This document shows positions 1-8,926 of a stretch of DNA of 64,000 bases, one piece after another. Below the pieces are notes generated by a model. It was not told the DNA's origin and ran no database searches. It saw only the letters and a program-made list of their open reading frames with translations. The stretch is from Kalaharituber pfeilii (taxonomy: Eukaryota > Ascomycota > Pezizomycetes > Pezizales > Pezizaceae). The number at the start of each line of letters is the position of its first letter. The first letter of the stretch is position 1. The translations under genes were made by a program, and so were the position numbers. Location of the stretch: assembly GCA_015179045.1 (NCBI GenBank), contig WHUZ01000129.1:61573-125572 (forward strand), written 5' to 3'.

Positions 1-39
1 CGCACTGCGACACATTTTTGCTCCTATTTCCAAACGCTT

Positions 40-99
40 TTTTGAGGGGATCACGTAACCCCGCATAAAGGCTGCTAGCCTCTGGCAAGGGAACTTCCA
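40..99 (-). repeat. Degenerate family-B LINE 3' tail
   Basis: Read on the minus strand, this stretch contains the core GCGGGGTTACGTGAT of the family-B LINE tail seen elsewhere (for example 31846-31890 and 41424-41479). It is preceded by a diverged match to the CTGCCATGGCGAACAGC part and followed by a short A-rich run. It lies about 60 bp downstream of the minus-strand ORF at 153-569, so it may be the end of an old insertion beside that gene. The match is partial. Confidence 0.4.
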
Positions 100-152
100 A
101 AGGCTTACCCTCTGCTCTCCTGCTTCTCCACACTTTCATTTCCCTCTTTCGC

Positions 153-569
153 CTACTTATTCTTTGCCTTCCCAGCCATTTTCTTTTCCTTCTCCTTACT
201 CCTGTTCGAAACCATCCCCAATATTCTAATCACAAACTCATCCACCCCCGTCCCACAACAAGGGCCTAAACTGCCTCCTGCCAGTGTCAACCTTCCAGCT
301 CTCAAGTCCATGCCAACCCAAACAAACTTCCTGTCTGTCTTCGGGTCGGTCCTTCTAACACTTGCCTCGAACCCAGTGAAGTCTCCCGTGCACAGGATAC
401 ATCTGTTAATGATATGCTGCGCGATCATCTTTGGGAAGCACCATGCAAGTACCTTTGGGACCATTACAGACACAAAGTCCTCCTCCGGAGGCGGGTTTGA
501 ATGAATTTCAACGCTAGAATTATAGATGGAATGCACACCACCCTCATCCAGGTAACGGTGGAGAGCCAT
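153..569 (-). CDS. Hypothetical protein, 138 aa
   Basis: Unrecognised ORF. The ATG at 569 sits in a strong eukaryotic start context (GCCATGGCT). Stops occur just upstream in the same frame, which favours this start over an upstream exon. The protein has a cysteine pair (CILC), a PEED-type acidic patch near the N-terminus, and ends in a lysine-rich tail (KEKEKKMAGKAKNK) that could be a nuclear-localisation or nucleic-acid-binding tail. No signal peptide or membrane segment is visible. It could be a small host gene, or the 3' end of an old retroelement, since a family-B-like tail follows it at 40-99. No function is proposed. Confidence 0.35.
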   Translation of the reverse strand: MALHRYLDEGGVHSIYNSSVEIHSNPPPEEDFVSVMVPKVLAWCFPKMIAQHIINRCILCTGDFTGFEASVRRTDPKTDRKFVWVGMDLRAGRLTLAGGSLGPCCGTGVDEFVIRILGMVSNRSKEKEKKMAGKAKNK

Positions 570-907
570 GGCCTTGTGGATGGGCGCGTCGTCCCACAGG
601 TATCACTAGTTACATGCATGCTTCCTATAAAGGGAGAATGGATTTTGAGGCCACTGACGTGGAGAATCTGGGCAGGTCCCAGACGGTAGTCCGCCGAGTT
701 CCACAAGTTTTCGAATTCAAGCTCTAATGGCAGGAGTAGCTTGATCACCAAGCCAAGACTGGTCCTGGGATGTGTAAAGATGCCAAATGGGACGTTGGCA
801 AGGGAGAAGAAGGGGATTAGTAGGATATTTAGTATTGAGTTTGATATTGAAGAAGACTTATAGGTAAGGTACCTGAACCCATTTTCAGTGATCATAATCT
901 GCCGATA
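570..907 (-). other. Possible exonic stretch upstream of the 138-aa ORF
   Basis: An open minus-strand frame runs across about 990-875 (residues such as ESLPNARPEVVVVLYRQ) and looks protein-like. It crosses position 907, where a candidate target-site duplication of element A starts, so part of it may belong to that element. GT and AG dinucleotides near 871 and 761 would allow an intron. I cannot build a convincing gene model. Confidence 0.2.
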
Positions 908-2270
908 GAGGACAACAACCACCTCAGGACGAGCGTTTGGAAGCGACTCCACAACCACAACGTCCCCCCAGCTGAAAATTACATAGTTCGAAAGCGCTCA
1001 GCGCGCTGAGTCTTCTGATCTAATTTTTAATCCTCAAACACCCGAATCTACGTGATGCCTCCGAGGGGGAATTTTCGAGGATCCTTCAGCTCACCACCTC
1101 CGTTGCCAACACGTCAACCCCACCCCTGCCACGCCAAGACAATGAGGCTCGCGGACCTCAAGCCCCTGGTCGCAGCGTTTTTAGACCAGAACAACAGAGG
1201 GTTGGACAGGGGAGCGTTCGTGTTTTTCGTGTGCGAAGACCCCGGGACCGGGTTCTTCACCACTTGGTGCGGGACTGGGAAGGACGAGAAGCCGGTGTGG
1301 GCAGGAGAATGGGAGAGGCCGGGGAAAAAACTGGGCTTTAGCCCAATCACGGCGATACAACAGGAACCGGAAGAACCGTCGCCACTACCGCCTCCTCCGC
1401 CTCCGCCCCCCCGCCACCACCGCCACCGCCACCAACGCCGACACCACCACCACCGCCACCACCACCACCATCGCCACCCACCTCGGGGAAGAGAAAGGCG
1501 GACCCACCCACCCCCACTAGCAATCGGAAGAGGAAGGGGAAGATGCCCGCGCCCAACTACAACTACCAGTTGAAACGCCAACTCAGCGATGAGGAGGCGA
1601 AGAAGATTGCAGCTTCGGGCGCCGCACAGCCACCATCACCACCATCACAGCCAGCGCCGTCACCGGCACCGGCACCACCAGCACCAAAGACACCACCCAC
1701 GCCGCCACCAAAACCAAGGCGGAAGCTCCCGACGCAGGAGGAGGCTTTCCGGCGGCACCAGGCCCGCAAGACCCCGCCACAAACCGCTTCGCCGACCACA
1801 GAAGATGCCACCACCAGGGGAGGAGTCGGCATCGTAATACACGGTATTGCGTTGAGGAAGGACTTGGGGAAAGTGAAGAAGTGGTTGGCAGCAGCTAACG
1901 AGGGTTTGGGGAAGATTAGGGGAATTCGTTGGCTGAGGAAGCGGAACTTGTTGGAGGAGGCGGGCAAGACAACAAGCTCGGTGGTCGTATACTTGGAGAA
2001 AGAGGTGGACGTTGAGAAGGTTAGACTCAGCGGACGGTGGCACAGATCCGCTCGGTATGAGTCGGAGAGGGGGCGGAAATAAGGGGGACATACTGGGCGC
2101 AGTCCGCATTACTAGATAGTCCGCGGATACTACATGTATTTAGGATTGGTGTTTTTAGGCGGGGATGTTTCTGTCGTGGTTTTTAACTTTCTCTTTTAGT
2201 TTTAGCACAACATCGCCATAGCCCTTAGGGCGGCATGCGATTACTGATATAAAAAAAAAAAAAAAAAAAA
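908..2270 (+). mobile_element. Family A gag-only LINE-like retroelement
   Basis: A 1.36-kb element ending in the family-A 3' hairpin (about 2211-2250) and a run of about 22 A. AATCTGCCGATA (12 bp) occurs at 896-907 and again at 2271-2282, which is a good candidate target-site duplication. The only coding content is a proline-rich protein ending about 130 bp before the tail. I find no endonuclease or reverse transcriptase. A diverged copy of its last ~232 bp, coding end included, is inserted in the left NLR gene at 6406-6637, so the 3' end is certainly mobile. The 5' boundary is less certain, because a protein-like minus-strand frame crosses it. Confidence 0.65.
1052..2082 (+). pseudogene. Gag-like proline-rich ORF of element A (one frameshift)
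   Basis: Two overlapping frames form one broken ORF. The first (1052-1573) carries a folded-looking N-terminal part (LKPLVAAFLDQNNRG, then WAGEWERPGKK). It enters a CCN-rich polyproline tract, where a seven-C run near 1407-1415 appears to have shifted frame. The second (1543-2082) continues with Pro/Ala/Lys-rich linkers and a conserved-looking C-terminal module (GIVIHGIALRKDLGKVKKW, then KVRL, RWHR, ARYESERGRK). The module resembles the C-terminal half of fungal LINE ORF1 proteins, but without CCHC zinc knuckles. The copy at 6406-6637 retains KVRL-G-W-RYE-ERGR before its own stop. RNA binding is inferred. Confidence 0.55.
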
Positions 2271-2272
2271 AA
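2211..2272 (+). repeat. Family A 3' hairpin tail plus poly(A)
   Basis: Consensus CATCGCCATAGCCC-NNN-GGGCGGCATGCGA, then TTACTGATAT and poly(A). GCCC-TTA-GGGC can form a four-pair stem, and flanking CGC and GCG can extend it. The same module is present at 6590-6637, 26552-26612, 26656-26706, 42983-43046 and 53359-53407. The loop trinucleotide differs between copies while the stem is kept. Confidence 0.85.
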
Positions 2273-2282
2273 TCTGCCGATA

Positions 2283-2757
2283 TCAGTTACTCATGGCAAG
2301 GAAGAGCTGCTGTGCACCCTACACAAAGCAGAAACTAATGTCCAGCAGGGTAGCACAAAAGCCTCGTGTCCCTGCTATGGGCAGATAGCCTGTAACTCTG
2401 ACTGATTGTATTTTCTTTCTCTGTCCAAGTTCTAAGCTTTCTTCGGTCTTTTTGCTAGTCGTTTTATATACGTAGGGCCTTCGATAAGTACCCTAATCGA
2501 GCCCCGTGATCATCGTGGTTCACGGACTCACCGCCAGATGTGGAACTGCCTGTCTAAGTATATATACTCACTAAAGTGTGACTATGGTGTTCACTTCCTC
2601 ATGTCCGAATACAATGGAACTGAACATATTGATCCAGCTAATAACGAGGGTTCCATGATAAAAGCAACAAGCAAGCTTCCGCCGTTATATTGTTGCCCTA
2701 GAGAGATAAGCTATGTACGCGCCGGAATCGCGGATGTCTACACTTCACCGATCATGC
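2283..2757. other. Intergenic, no gene seen
   Basis: Only a weak 82-codon plus-strand ORF (2538-2786) is present, with no recognisable features. From about 2714 the sequence matches 26613 onward, which marks the left limit of the NLR segmental duplication. Confidence 0.4.
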
Positions 2758-2768
2758 GATGGGGCTCC

Positions 2769-2808
2769 CGTAGGGGCGGTATATGAGTAATGATATAGAA
2801 AAAAAAAA
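2769..2808 (+). mobile_element. 40-bp tail-only family A insertion
   Basis: The insert is just the distal half of the family-A hairpin (GTAGGGGCGGTATATGAG, then TAATGATATAG) and A10. It is flanked by the direct repeat GATGGGGCTCC at 2758-2768 and 2809-2819. The homologous site in the right copy (26656-26706) carries the same insertion with a slightly longer hairpin, so it predates the segmental duplication. Confidence 0.8.
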
Positions 2809-3977
2809 GATGGGGCTCCAGATTTTGGGTGGTTGGAATACGCATTTACAGACTCTACAAATCCACACTTTGTGACCCTCAAATCAGCAAAACTAGTAGA
2901 ATTTAATCAAAATCTTGAAGAGATATTGCAAGCTACTACGAAGATAACATTGACAATTCATGCGTGAGAGCGTTACCAATGCACACTCCACCCAAAAAAG
3001 AAAGTAAAACTCAGGTAAACTAACAAATAAACGTTTCTTAGCTACATTCCAAATTCTCTCAGCGTCGACCCTTCAACGCAGCTGGGCGAACTTGTCTCCT
3101 GCGCCCAACGTTTACTCCTCGAGACCCTGGCTTGGTTCCCCCGGCATCTGGCACTAATGCGTCTCTGAGCGATTGTAGATCAAAAGCTGTTGCCCCGTTA
3201 CCAGCAACTGGCTGCAACCGTAGCTGCCTCTGGTCAAGCAGGTTTATCAACTCCAACATTCCCTTGCTTGCCGCAACTTGTCTGGTGGTACTATAGCTTT
3301 CCTGTTCCTGCTTCAGAAGAATCTCTTCGACGGCCTTGTGACCCGCTGCTATGCTGTTCATCAATGGTGTAGTTCCATCTTGGGATAATGTATCGAGTTC
3401 AATACCAGACTTTGCGACCAGGGTACTGACGAGTTCGGTATTACCAAGTTTGGCCGCATACCACAGTGCACTGCGACCACTGTGATCCCGAACGTTGACA
3501 GCAGCCACATGGGCATATGGCGGGCACTTCGAACTCGGTATAGTTGAGGCGCTATTACAGCTGGCATAGTGCTGAGCACGTATTTGCTCAGTATCCGTTG
3601 CATCAGTCACTCGTGAATTGGCATCATGCTGCAGAAGTAGCTTTACGATGTCAATACACCCAATATGTAGTGCCTGATGTAGCGCTGCGCGTCCTCCATA
3701 GCCCACCACATTCGCATTCACCCCAAGCTCCAGAAGTAGCTTGACGATGGCTGGACGTCCATGCCATGCTGCCCAATGTAGTGCGGTGTTCCCTTCTTTG
3801 TCCACTGCATGCACATTCACCCCATGCTCGAGAAGTAGCCTGACAATATTTGTATCTTCATTCCGTACTGCCTGACGTAGTGCTGTGTTCCCTTCTTTGT
3901 CTACTGCATGTACATTCGCCCCATGCTCGATAAGGAGCTTGACGGTATCTGTACATGCATTCCATGCCGCCCGATGT

Positions 3978-4967
3978 AGTGCTGTGTTCCCTTCTTTGTC
4001 CACTGCATGCACATTCGCCCCATGCTCGAAAAGTAGCTTAACGATATCTGTACCTTTATTCTGTACTGCCTGATGTAGTGCTGTGTTCCCTTCCTTGTCC
4101 ACTGCATGCACATTCGCCCCATGCTCGAGAAGTAGCTTGACGATATCTGTACGTTGATTCCATGCTGCCCGATGTAGTGCTGTGTTGCCTTCTTTGTCCA
4201 CTGCATGCACATTCGCCCCATGCCCGAGAAGTAGCTTGACGATATCTGTACGTTGATTCCGTACTGCCCGATGTAGTGCTGTGTTCCCTTCTTTGTCCAC
4301 TGCATGCACATTCGCCCCATGCTCGAGAAGTAGCTTGACGATATCTGTACGTGCATTCCGTACTGCCCAATGTAGTACTGTGTCCCCTTCTTTGTCCACC
4401 ACATCCACATTTGCGCCATGCTCGAGAAGTAGCTTGACGATATCTGTGCATGCATTCCGTGCTGCCTGATGCAGTGCTGTGTTCCCTTCTTTGTCCACTG
4501 CATGCACATTCGCCCCATGCTCGAAAAGTAGCTTAACGATATCTGTACCTTTATTCTGTACTGCCTGATGTAGTGCTGTGTTCCCTTCCTTGTCCACTGC
4601 ATGCACATTCGCCCCATGCTCGAGAAGTAGCTTGACGATATCTGTACGTTGATTCCATGCTGCCCGATGTAGTGCTGTGTTGCCTTCTTTGTCCACTGCA
4701 TGCACATTCGCCCCATGCCCGAGAAGTAGCTTGACGATATCTGTACGTTGATTCCGTACTGCCCGATGTAGTGCTGTGTTCCCTTCTTTGTCCACTGCAT
4801 GCACATTCGCCCCATGCTCGAGAAGTAGCTTGACGATATCTGTACGTGCATTCCGTACTGCCCAATGTAGTACTGTGTCCCCTTCTTTGTCCACCACATC
4901 CACATTTGCGCCATGCTCGAGAAGTAGCTTGACGATATCTGTGCATGCATTCCGTGCTGCCTGATGC
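3978..4967 (-). repeat. Exact 495-bp tandem duplication inside the ankyrin array
   Basis: Two adjacent units (about 3978-4472 and 4473-4967), each five 99-bp ankyrin repeats, look identical on reading, and identity continues about 50 bp further. The repeated protein order includes NAC, NAR, NQR, NQR and NKG variants at the loop positions. This points to very recent unequal recombination within the array. Confidence 0.85.
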
Positions 4968-6405
4968 AGTGCTGTGTTCCCTTCTTTGTCCACTGCATGC
5001 ACATTCGCCCCATGCTCGAGAAGTAGTTTGACGATATCTGTACGTGCACCTTGGGCTGCCCGATGTAATGCTGTGTCCCCTTCTTTGTCCACTGCATCCA
5101 CATTTGCTCCATGCTCGAGAAGTAGCTTGACGATATCTGTATGTGCATCCCATCCTGATGCTGCCCGATGTAGTGATGTGTTCCCTTCTTTGTCCACTGC
5201 ATGCACATTTGCTCCATGCTCGAGAAGTAGCTTGACGATATCTGTACGTTCATTCTGTGCTGCCCGATGTAGTGCTGTGTTGCCTTCTTTGTCCACTGCA
5301 TTCGTATTTGCTCCATGCTTTAGTAGCAGCTTTACAATATCACTATTTCCTCTATCTACCGCACCCCCTAGAGTGCACGCCCATCCTGCCCCCTCTAGAG
5401 GTAAACCATTATCCACATTCCTCTGCCTTTCAATCTCTCCTTCACAGTACCGAGTCCATCCTAGCTCAGCAGCGAAAAACAATCCTGTACTTGGGTTTTT
5501 TGTGTCTTCATGGAAGGGCTTATATAAGCCTTCCCATTGCCTAAACCAGTTATACGGGTCTCGGTTCCGCAAACACATACCATGATATGCATACAGTAAT
5601 ATAGGCAAAACATGCTGCTCTTTTAGAAAGCTATCAATTACGGAGTCCAGGGCGGTAAGCTCCTCGGAGCTCGATAGATAGGCTTCTTTCACGTGAAGGG
5701 CCCCGTGCGTCACACAATACCAGAACAGTACACCTGACAGTAGCATGTTATTCCCAATAATCAATTGAGCCTCCGAAATATCATGAGACCAGCGGGAGGT
5801 AGTAAGCTTGAAGGGAAAGCGAAGATAGGTAAAGCAAGTCCCTGCGATGTGGACCTCTGCATCAGGAAACAACTCCGTACTTCTTTTCACAAAATATTCC
5901 TGAGCTGAATAATGGACGAACTGGGTTCTGCCATTCCCGCGAACATTCTGTTGATTCACAACTACCAGCCCAGCACAGATTGACAATAGAATAGTCATTT
6001 CCGTGAGTGCTTCGGGGTCAAATTTGCTAGAACCAATTTCAGTAGCGAGTGCATGCTGTAACTCCGTGATGGTAATCGGCCTTTTAGTACAGGTGATCCA
6101 AGAAAGTATCTTCACTGCAAGTTTGCGGTCCTCGTCACTTTGGGCAGTAATACGTTGCATAGCAGCATCATAGGTCGCGTCAATCCCAGAAGGTAGGATT
6201 TTGAGGGCATCTCGAATATCTTTAACTGAGGTCTTTGTGGCTAAGGTATCAATATGCAATTTTGCGAGGAGGAACCTAGTCACGTATAAGTATCTTACTT
6301 AAAATATTAAGGTTCCCTGCAAGGAGGTATGCCGATATCTGGAAATACTCACATTCCATCTGCTTTCTTCGTAATAGCATCCAAAATCTGCTGTCTCAAA
6401 CCAAC

Positions 6406-6637
6406 AGGACAAGGTGCGACTCGGAGGGAAGTGGCTCAAGGCGTGTCGGTATGAGCCTGAAAGAGGACGGAGATGAAGATTCAGGATGCTGACCGCTCTC
6501 CCCGCAACACCTTCTAAAGACCGCGGGCATCATGTATTTAAGACCGTATTCGTTTTGATTTTGTTTTAGTTAAATTAAACCCTCGCCATAGCCCATAGGG
6601 CGGCATGCGAGTAATGAAATAAAAAAAAAAAAAAAAA
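6406..6637 (+). mobile_element. 232-bp family A 3' fragment in the NLR exon
   Basis: Flanked by the exact direct repeat TCAAACCAAC (6396-6405 and 6638-6647). The right NLR copy has this 10-mer once, in an uninterrupted exon near 30784-30793. Removing 242 bp restores exactly the 621-bp exon length of that copy. The insert is antisense to the gene. It encodes a diverged C-terminus of the family-A protein (KVRLGGKW, RYEPERGRR, stop), then a UTR, the hairpin tail (6590-6610) and poly(A). Confidence 0.95.
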
Positions 6638-7411
6638 TCAAACCAACGCTCTCAGGCTTCTTCACATAAAGCTTTAATCTTTTTTTATCCTCTAGCTGGC
6701 CCTCAATGTAGCTTGTTATATCTGCCTTGGAAGCTTGAATCTCGATCCTCTCGCAATTTTCCCTATTATCTTGAAGCCCTAGCTCCTGAAAGGTTTCCAG
6801 ACCCAGATTGCGAGAAGTGACCATCAAAGATAATATTGTCCCCTCATTCTGGGCAAACCGCAGGACTAAATTCCGTACTTTTCCTATGAAATCGTCACGG
6901 GACGCCGCATTGAGCTCATCAAGTGCGTCTATAATGATATAGGCCTGCGAATACTGTGAAATTGTTTGGCTAAGTACTTCGACCAGTTCCTTTATCGTAG
7001 GTCGCGTGTTATGGCCCTCGTGATTGTGAATATTGTACAGAGCAAGAATCGGTTCCAAAGAGGTGCTCCGAATGAGACTGCAGAGTATACTGCAGGTAAG
7101 GTTTCTCGCTGTCTGCGCAGCTTCGTCTTTGTAATTGCAGTAGATGAAGGCAACTCCGATTTTTTTATCTGATGAGGTTCTCGCTGTGTCAATGAGCTGC
7201 TGAATAACCCTAGAGCTATTTTAAGTCAGATAAGATCAAAACAAAGCAATGAGGAACGAATAAATGCCAGCTAATTACCTTAGAATTGTCTTCCCAACAC
7301 CGGCTATATATGGAACCAAAAAGTCAGCAACATAAACAGCACCAAGAGGTTTATTCCTTCAGTATAGATCTGAACTCGCATTCCGCCTTAGGGTGGGTAC
7401 CCATTATAGCG

Positions 7412-7710
7412 GGGGATGACGTCATGTAACGAGAATTTTTTCCGGGCTGTGAAGGCGTGGAGGAAGGAGAGGAGAGAGGTGGAGAGATGTGGGAAGGAGA
7501 AGGTCATGGTGGGGAGCATCTCGCTTTCCGATGCAGAAACCAGAAGAACCGCCCCAGAAGGTTTTCTTTTCTGGAATCAGGTTCTAGAAGTGGAGAGGGG
7601 GGGGGGTGGAAACGGGGAGGTGTATGTAGAACTTTCTTTGTTAAGCCTGTCTCCGGGCTTCGAGGGCTTGCCCAGGGACCCTAGCGCTGCAACTGGGGTT
7701 ACCTGATTTA

Positions 7711-7742
<32 letters not shown>
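7412..7742 (+). mobile_element. 5'-truncated LINE B 3' end in the P-loop intron, left copy
   Basis: About 331 bp lie between target duplications ATTATAGCG (7403-7411 and 7743-7751), inside the intron that splits Walker A. The sequence matches the 3' coding end of the LINE at the right edge of the window (GTGAAGGCGTGGAGGAAGGA, and CTCGCTTTCCGATGCAGAAA near 63900). It ends in a family-B tail and about 29 A. The right NLR copy has the same insertion at 31568-31913, so it predates the duplication. Confidence 0.93.
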
Positions 7743-7745
<3 letters not shown>

Positions 7746-8926
7746 ATAGCGAGATTACAAGGTGTTAAGAGCTAATAGAAAGACGCCACTTACGGCCTCC
7801 AGTACAAAGCAGGATTCTCCTCCCACCTTCCAGCCACTGCTTGAATCTCTCACTCTCAATAAACCAGTCGCAAGTTCCCTTCTCCCATACGGAGTAATAT
7901 TCGCTGTGTATTTGCCCGAAGCATAGTGGCGACAGCCACTGAAGGCATTTGTTATATTCCTCCTTCATATCTGTATGAAGCGGCATCCGTTAGAATTGGA
8001 TAAATTTTCTTGAGTTTATCTCATTTCCGGGATGGGTGCAACAAAGTAGAACTGGATATATGGTCATTTATATGACATACCTTTTCCATCTTTGTGAAGA
8101 TTGCCGACAGTCTCGCGGATGCTGACCACCTCTTTAATTACCATATCCTGCTGTTCTATGTAATTCGATGGATAATATCAGTAGTTAGTGACATGTCCAG
8201 TCCAATAAAGCAAATAAAGGCGAACGGTATTACTTTGCTCCTCCCTCGCAGATCCAACAATTAAATTTGCTACAGCACTGATGCTCCTATCCAAATTGAC
8301 CTCACAACGTTGCACTTCAGACTTCAGTTCCCCGACGCCAGTAGCAAGATGTTGAACTCCATCGATCACCCTCTTCACATCAGTCCGTATTTTGCGGGAT
8401 AGCTGACTAGTTGATCTGGTCAGCAGTAGAAAATAACAGAGTGTTGGAATCCTAACATATGATCGTGGGCCAAAGCAAGTTGAATCCATTGTTTACACCG
8501 TGACACTTCCGAAAGCAAATCATGAACCTCATTTTCCTTAAATACCCATGTTAATGCCTGAGCTGCACTTGAATTCCCCGTCACACGTCGCCAAAACTTC
8601 CTCATTCTGGACGGAACGGCTTGCGGCGAGGCCCCTCCCACCCCCAAATTAATTTGCTGGAGGACTGATTGCAGCCGGTCCAAGGCAGAAGGCTGACCCT
8701 CCACTAAAAGTTTTATACACGTAACCCAGTCCTCGTTTCCTGTCACTGACAAATTCTGCGCCATGTCATTTAACTTGCCCAGAAGTCCCAGGACACTAGC
8801 CACCTCGTCTTTGAGTTTTTTACAATTTTCCGGTCCGTCCTTGATGGTGTGCAAAATTTGAACGGCTTTAGCACCTAAGCCCAGAATAGCAATGATGCTA
8901 GCGGCTAAACCAGCTGCTTCCGCCAT

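Larger units (their letters stand above)
3059..8926 (-). pseudogene. NACHT-ankyrin NLR, left copy, broken by a LINE insertion
   Basis: STAND-class receptor gene. Predicted exons on the minus strand are 8926-8457, 8406-8234, 8155-8081, 7970-7794, 7303-7279, 7215-6353 and 6275-3059, all with GT-AG borders. The N-terminal domain begins MAEAAGLAASIIAILGLG. Next come the WLSPL motif that precedes fungal NACHT domains, Walker A (TGGPGVGKT, assembled across a 490-bp intron), GVAFIYCNYKD, and Walker B (IIIDALDEL). A winged-helix-like region and about 18 ankyrin repeats follow. Exon 6 holds a 232-bp family-A insertion (6406-6637) plus a 10-bp target duplication, so translation ends at 6570 after about 521 residues and loses the winged helix and ankyrins. 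The downstream ankyrin exon is still fully open, so the break is recent. A truncated N-domain/NACHT protein could still be made. Confidence 0.9.

Noticed and set aside
1114..1581. Trp/Gly-rich minus-strand ORF and His-rich plus-strand frame
   Set aside because: Alternative readings of the CCN polyproline tract of element A.
3901..5316. 471-aa minus-strand ORF and plus-strand ORFs (MFPSLSTACTF...) across the ankyrin array
   Set aside because: The 99-bp period keeps several frames open at once. Only the frame encoding HGAN-AVDKEGNTALH repeats is the real one.
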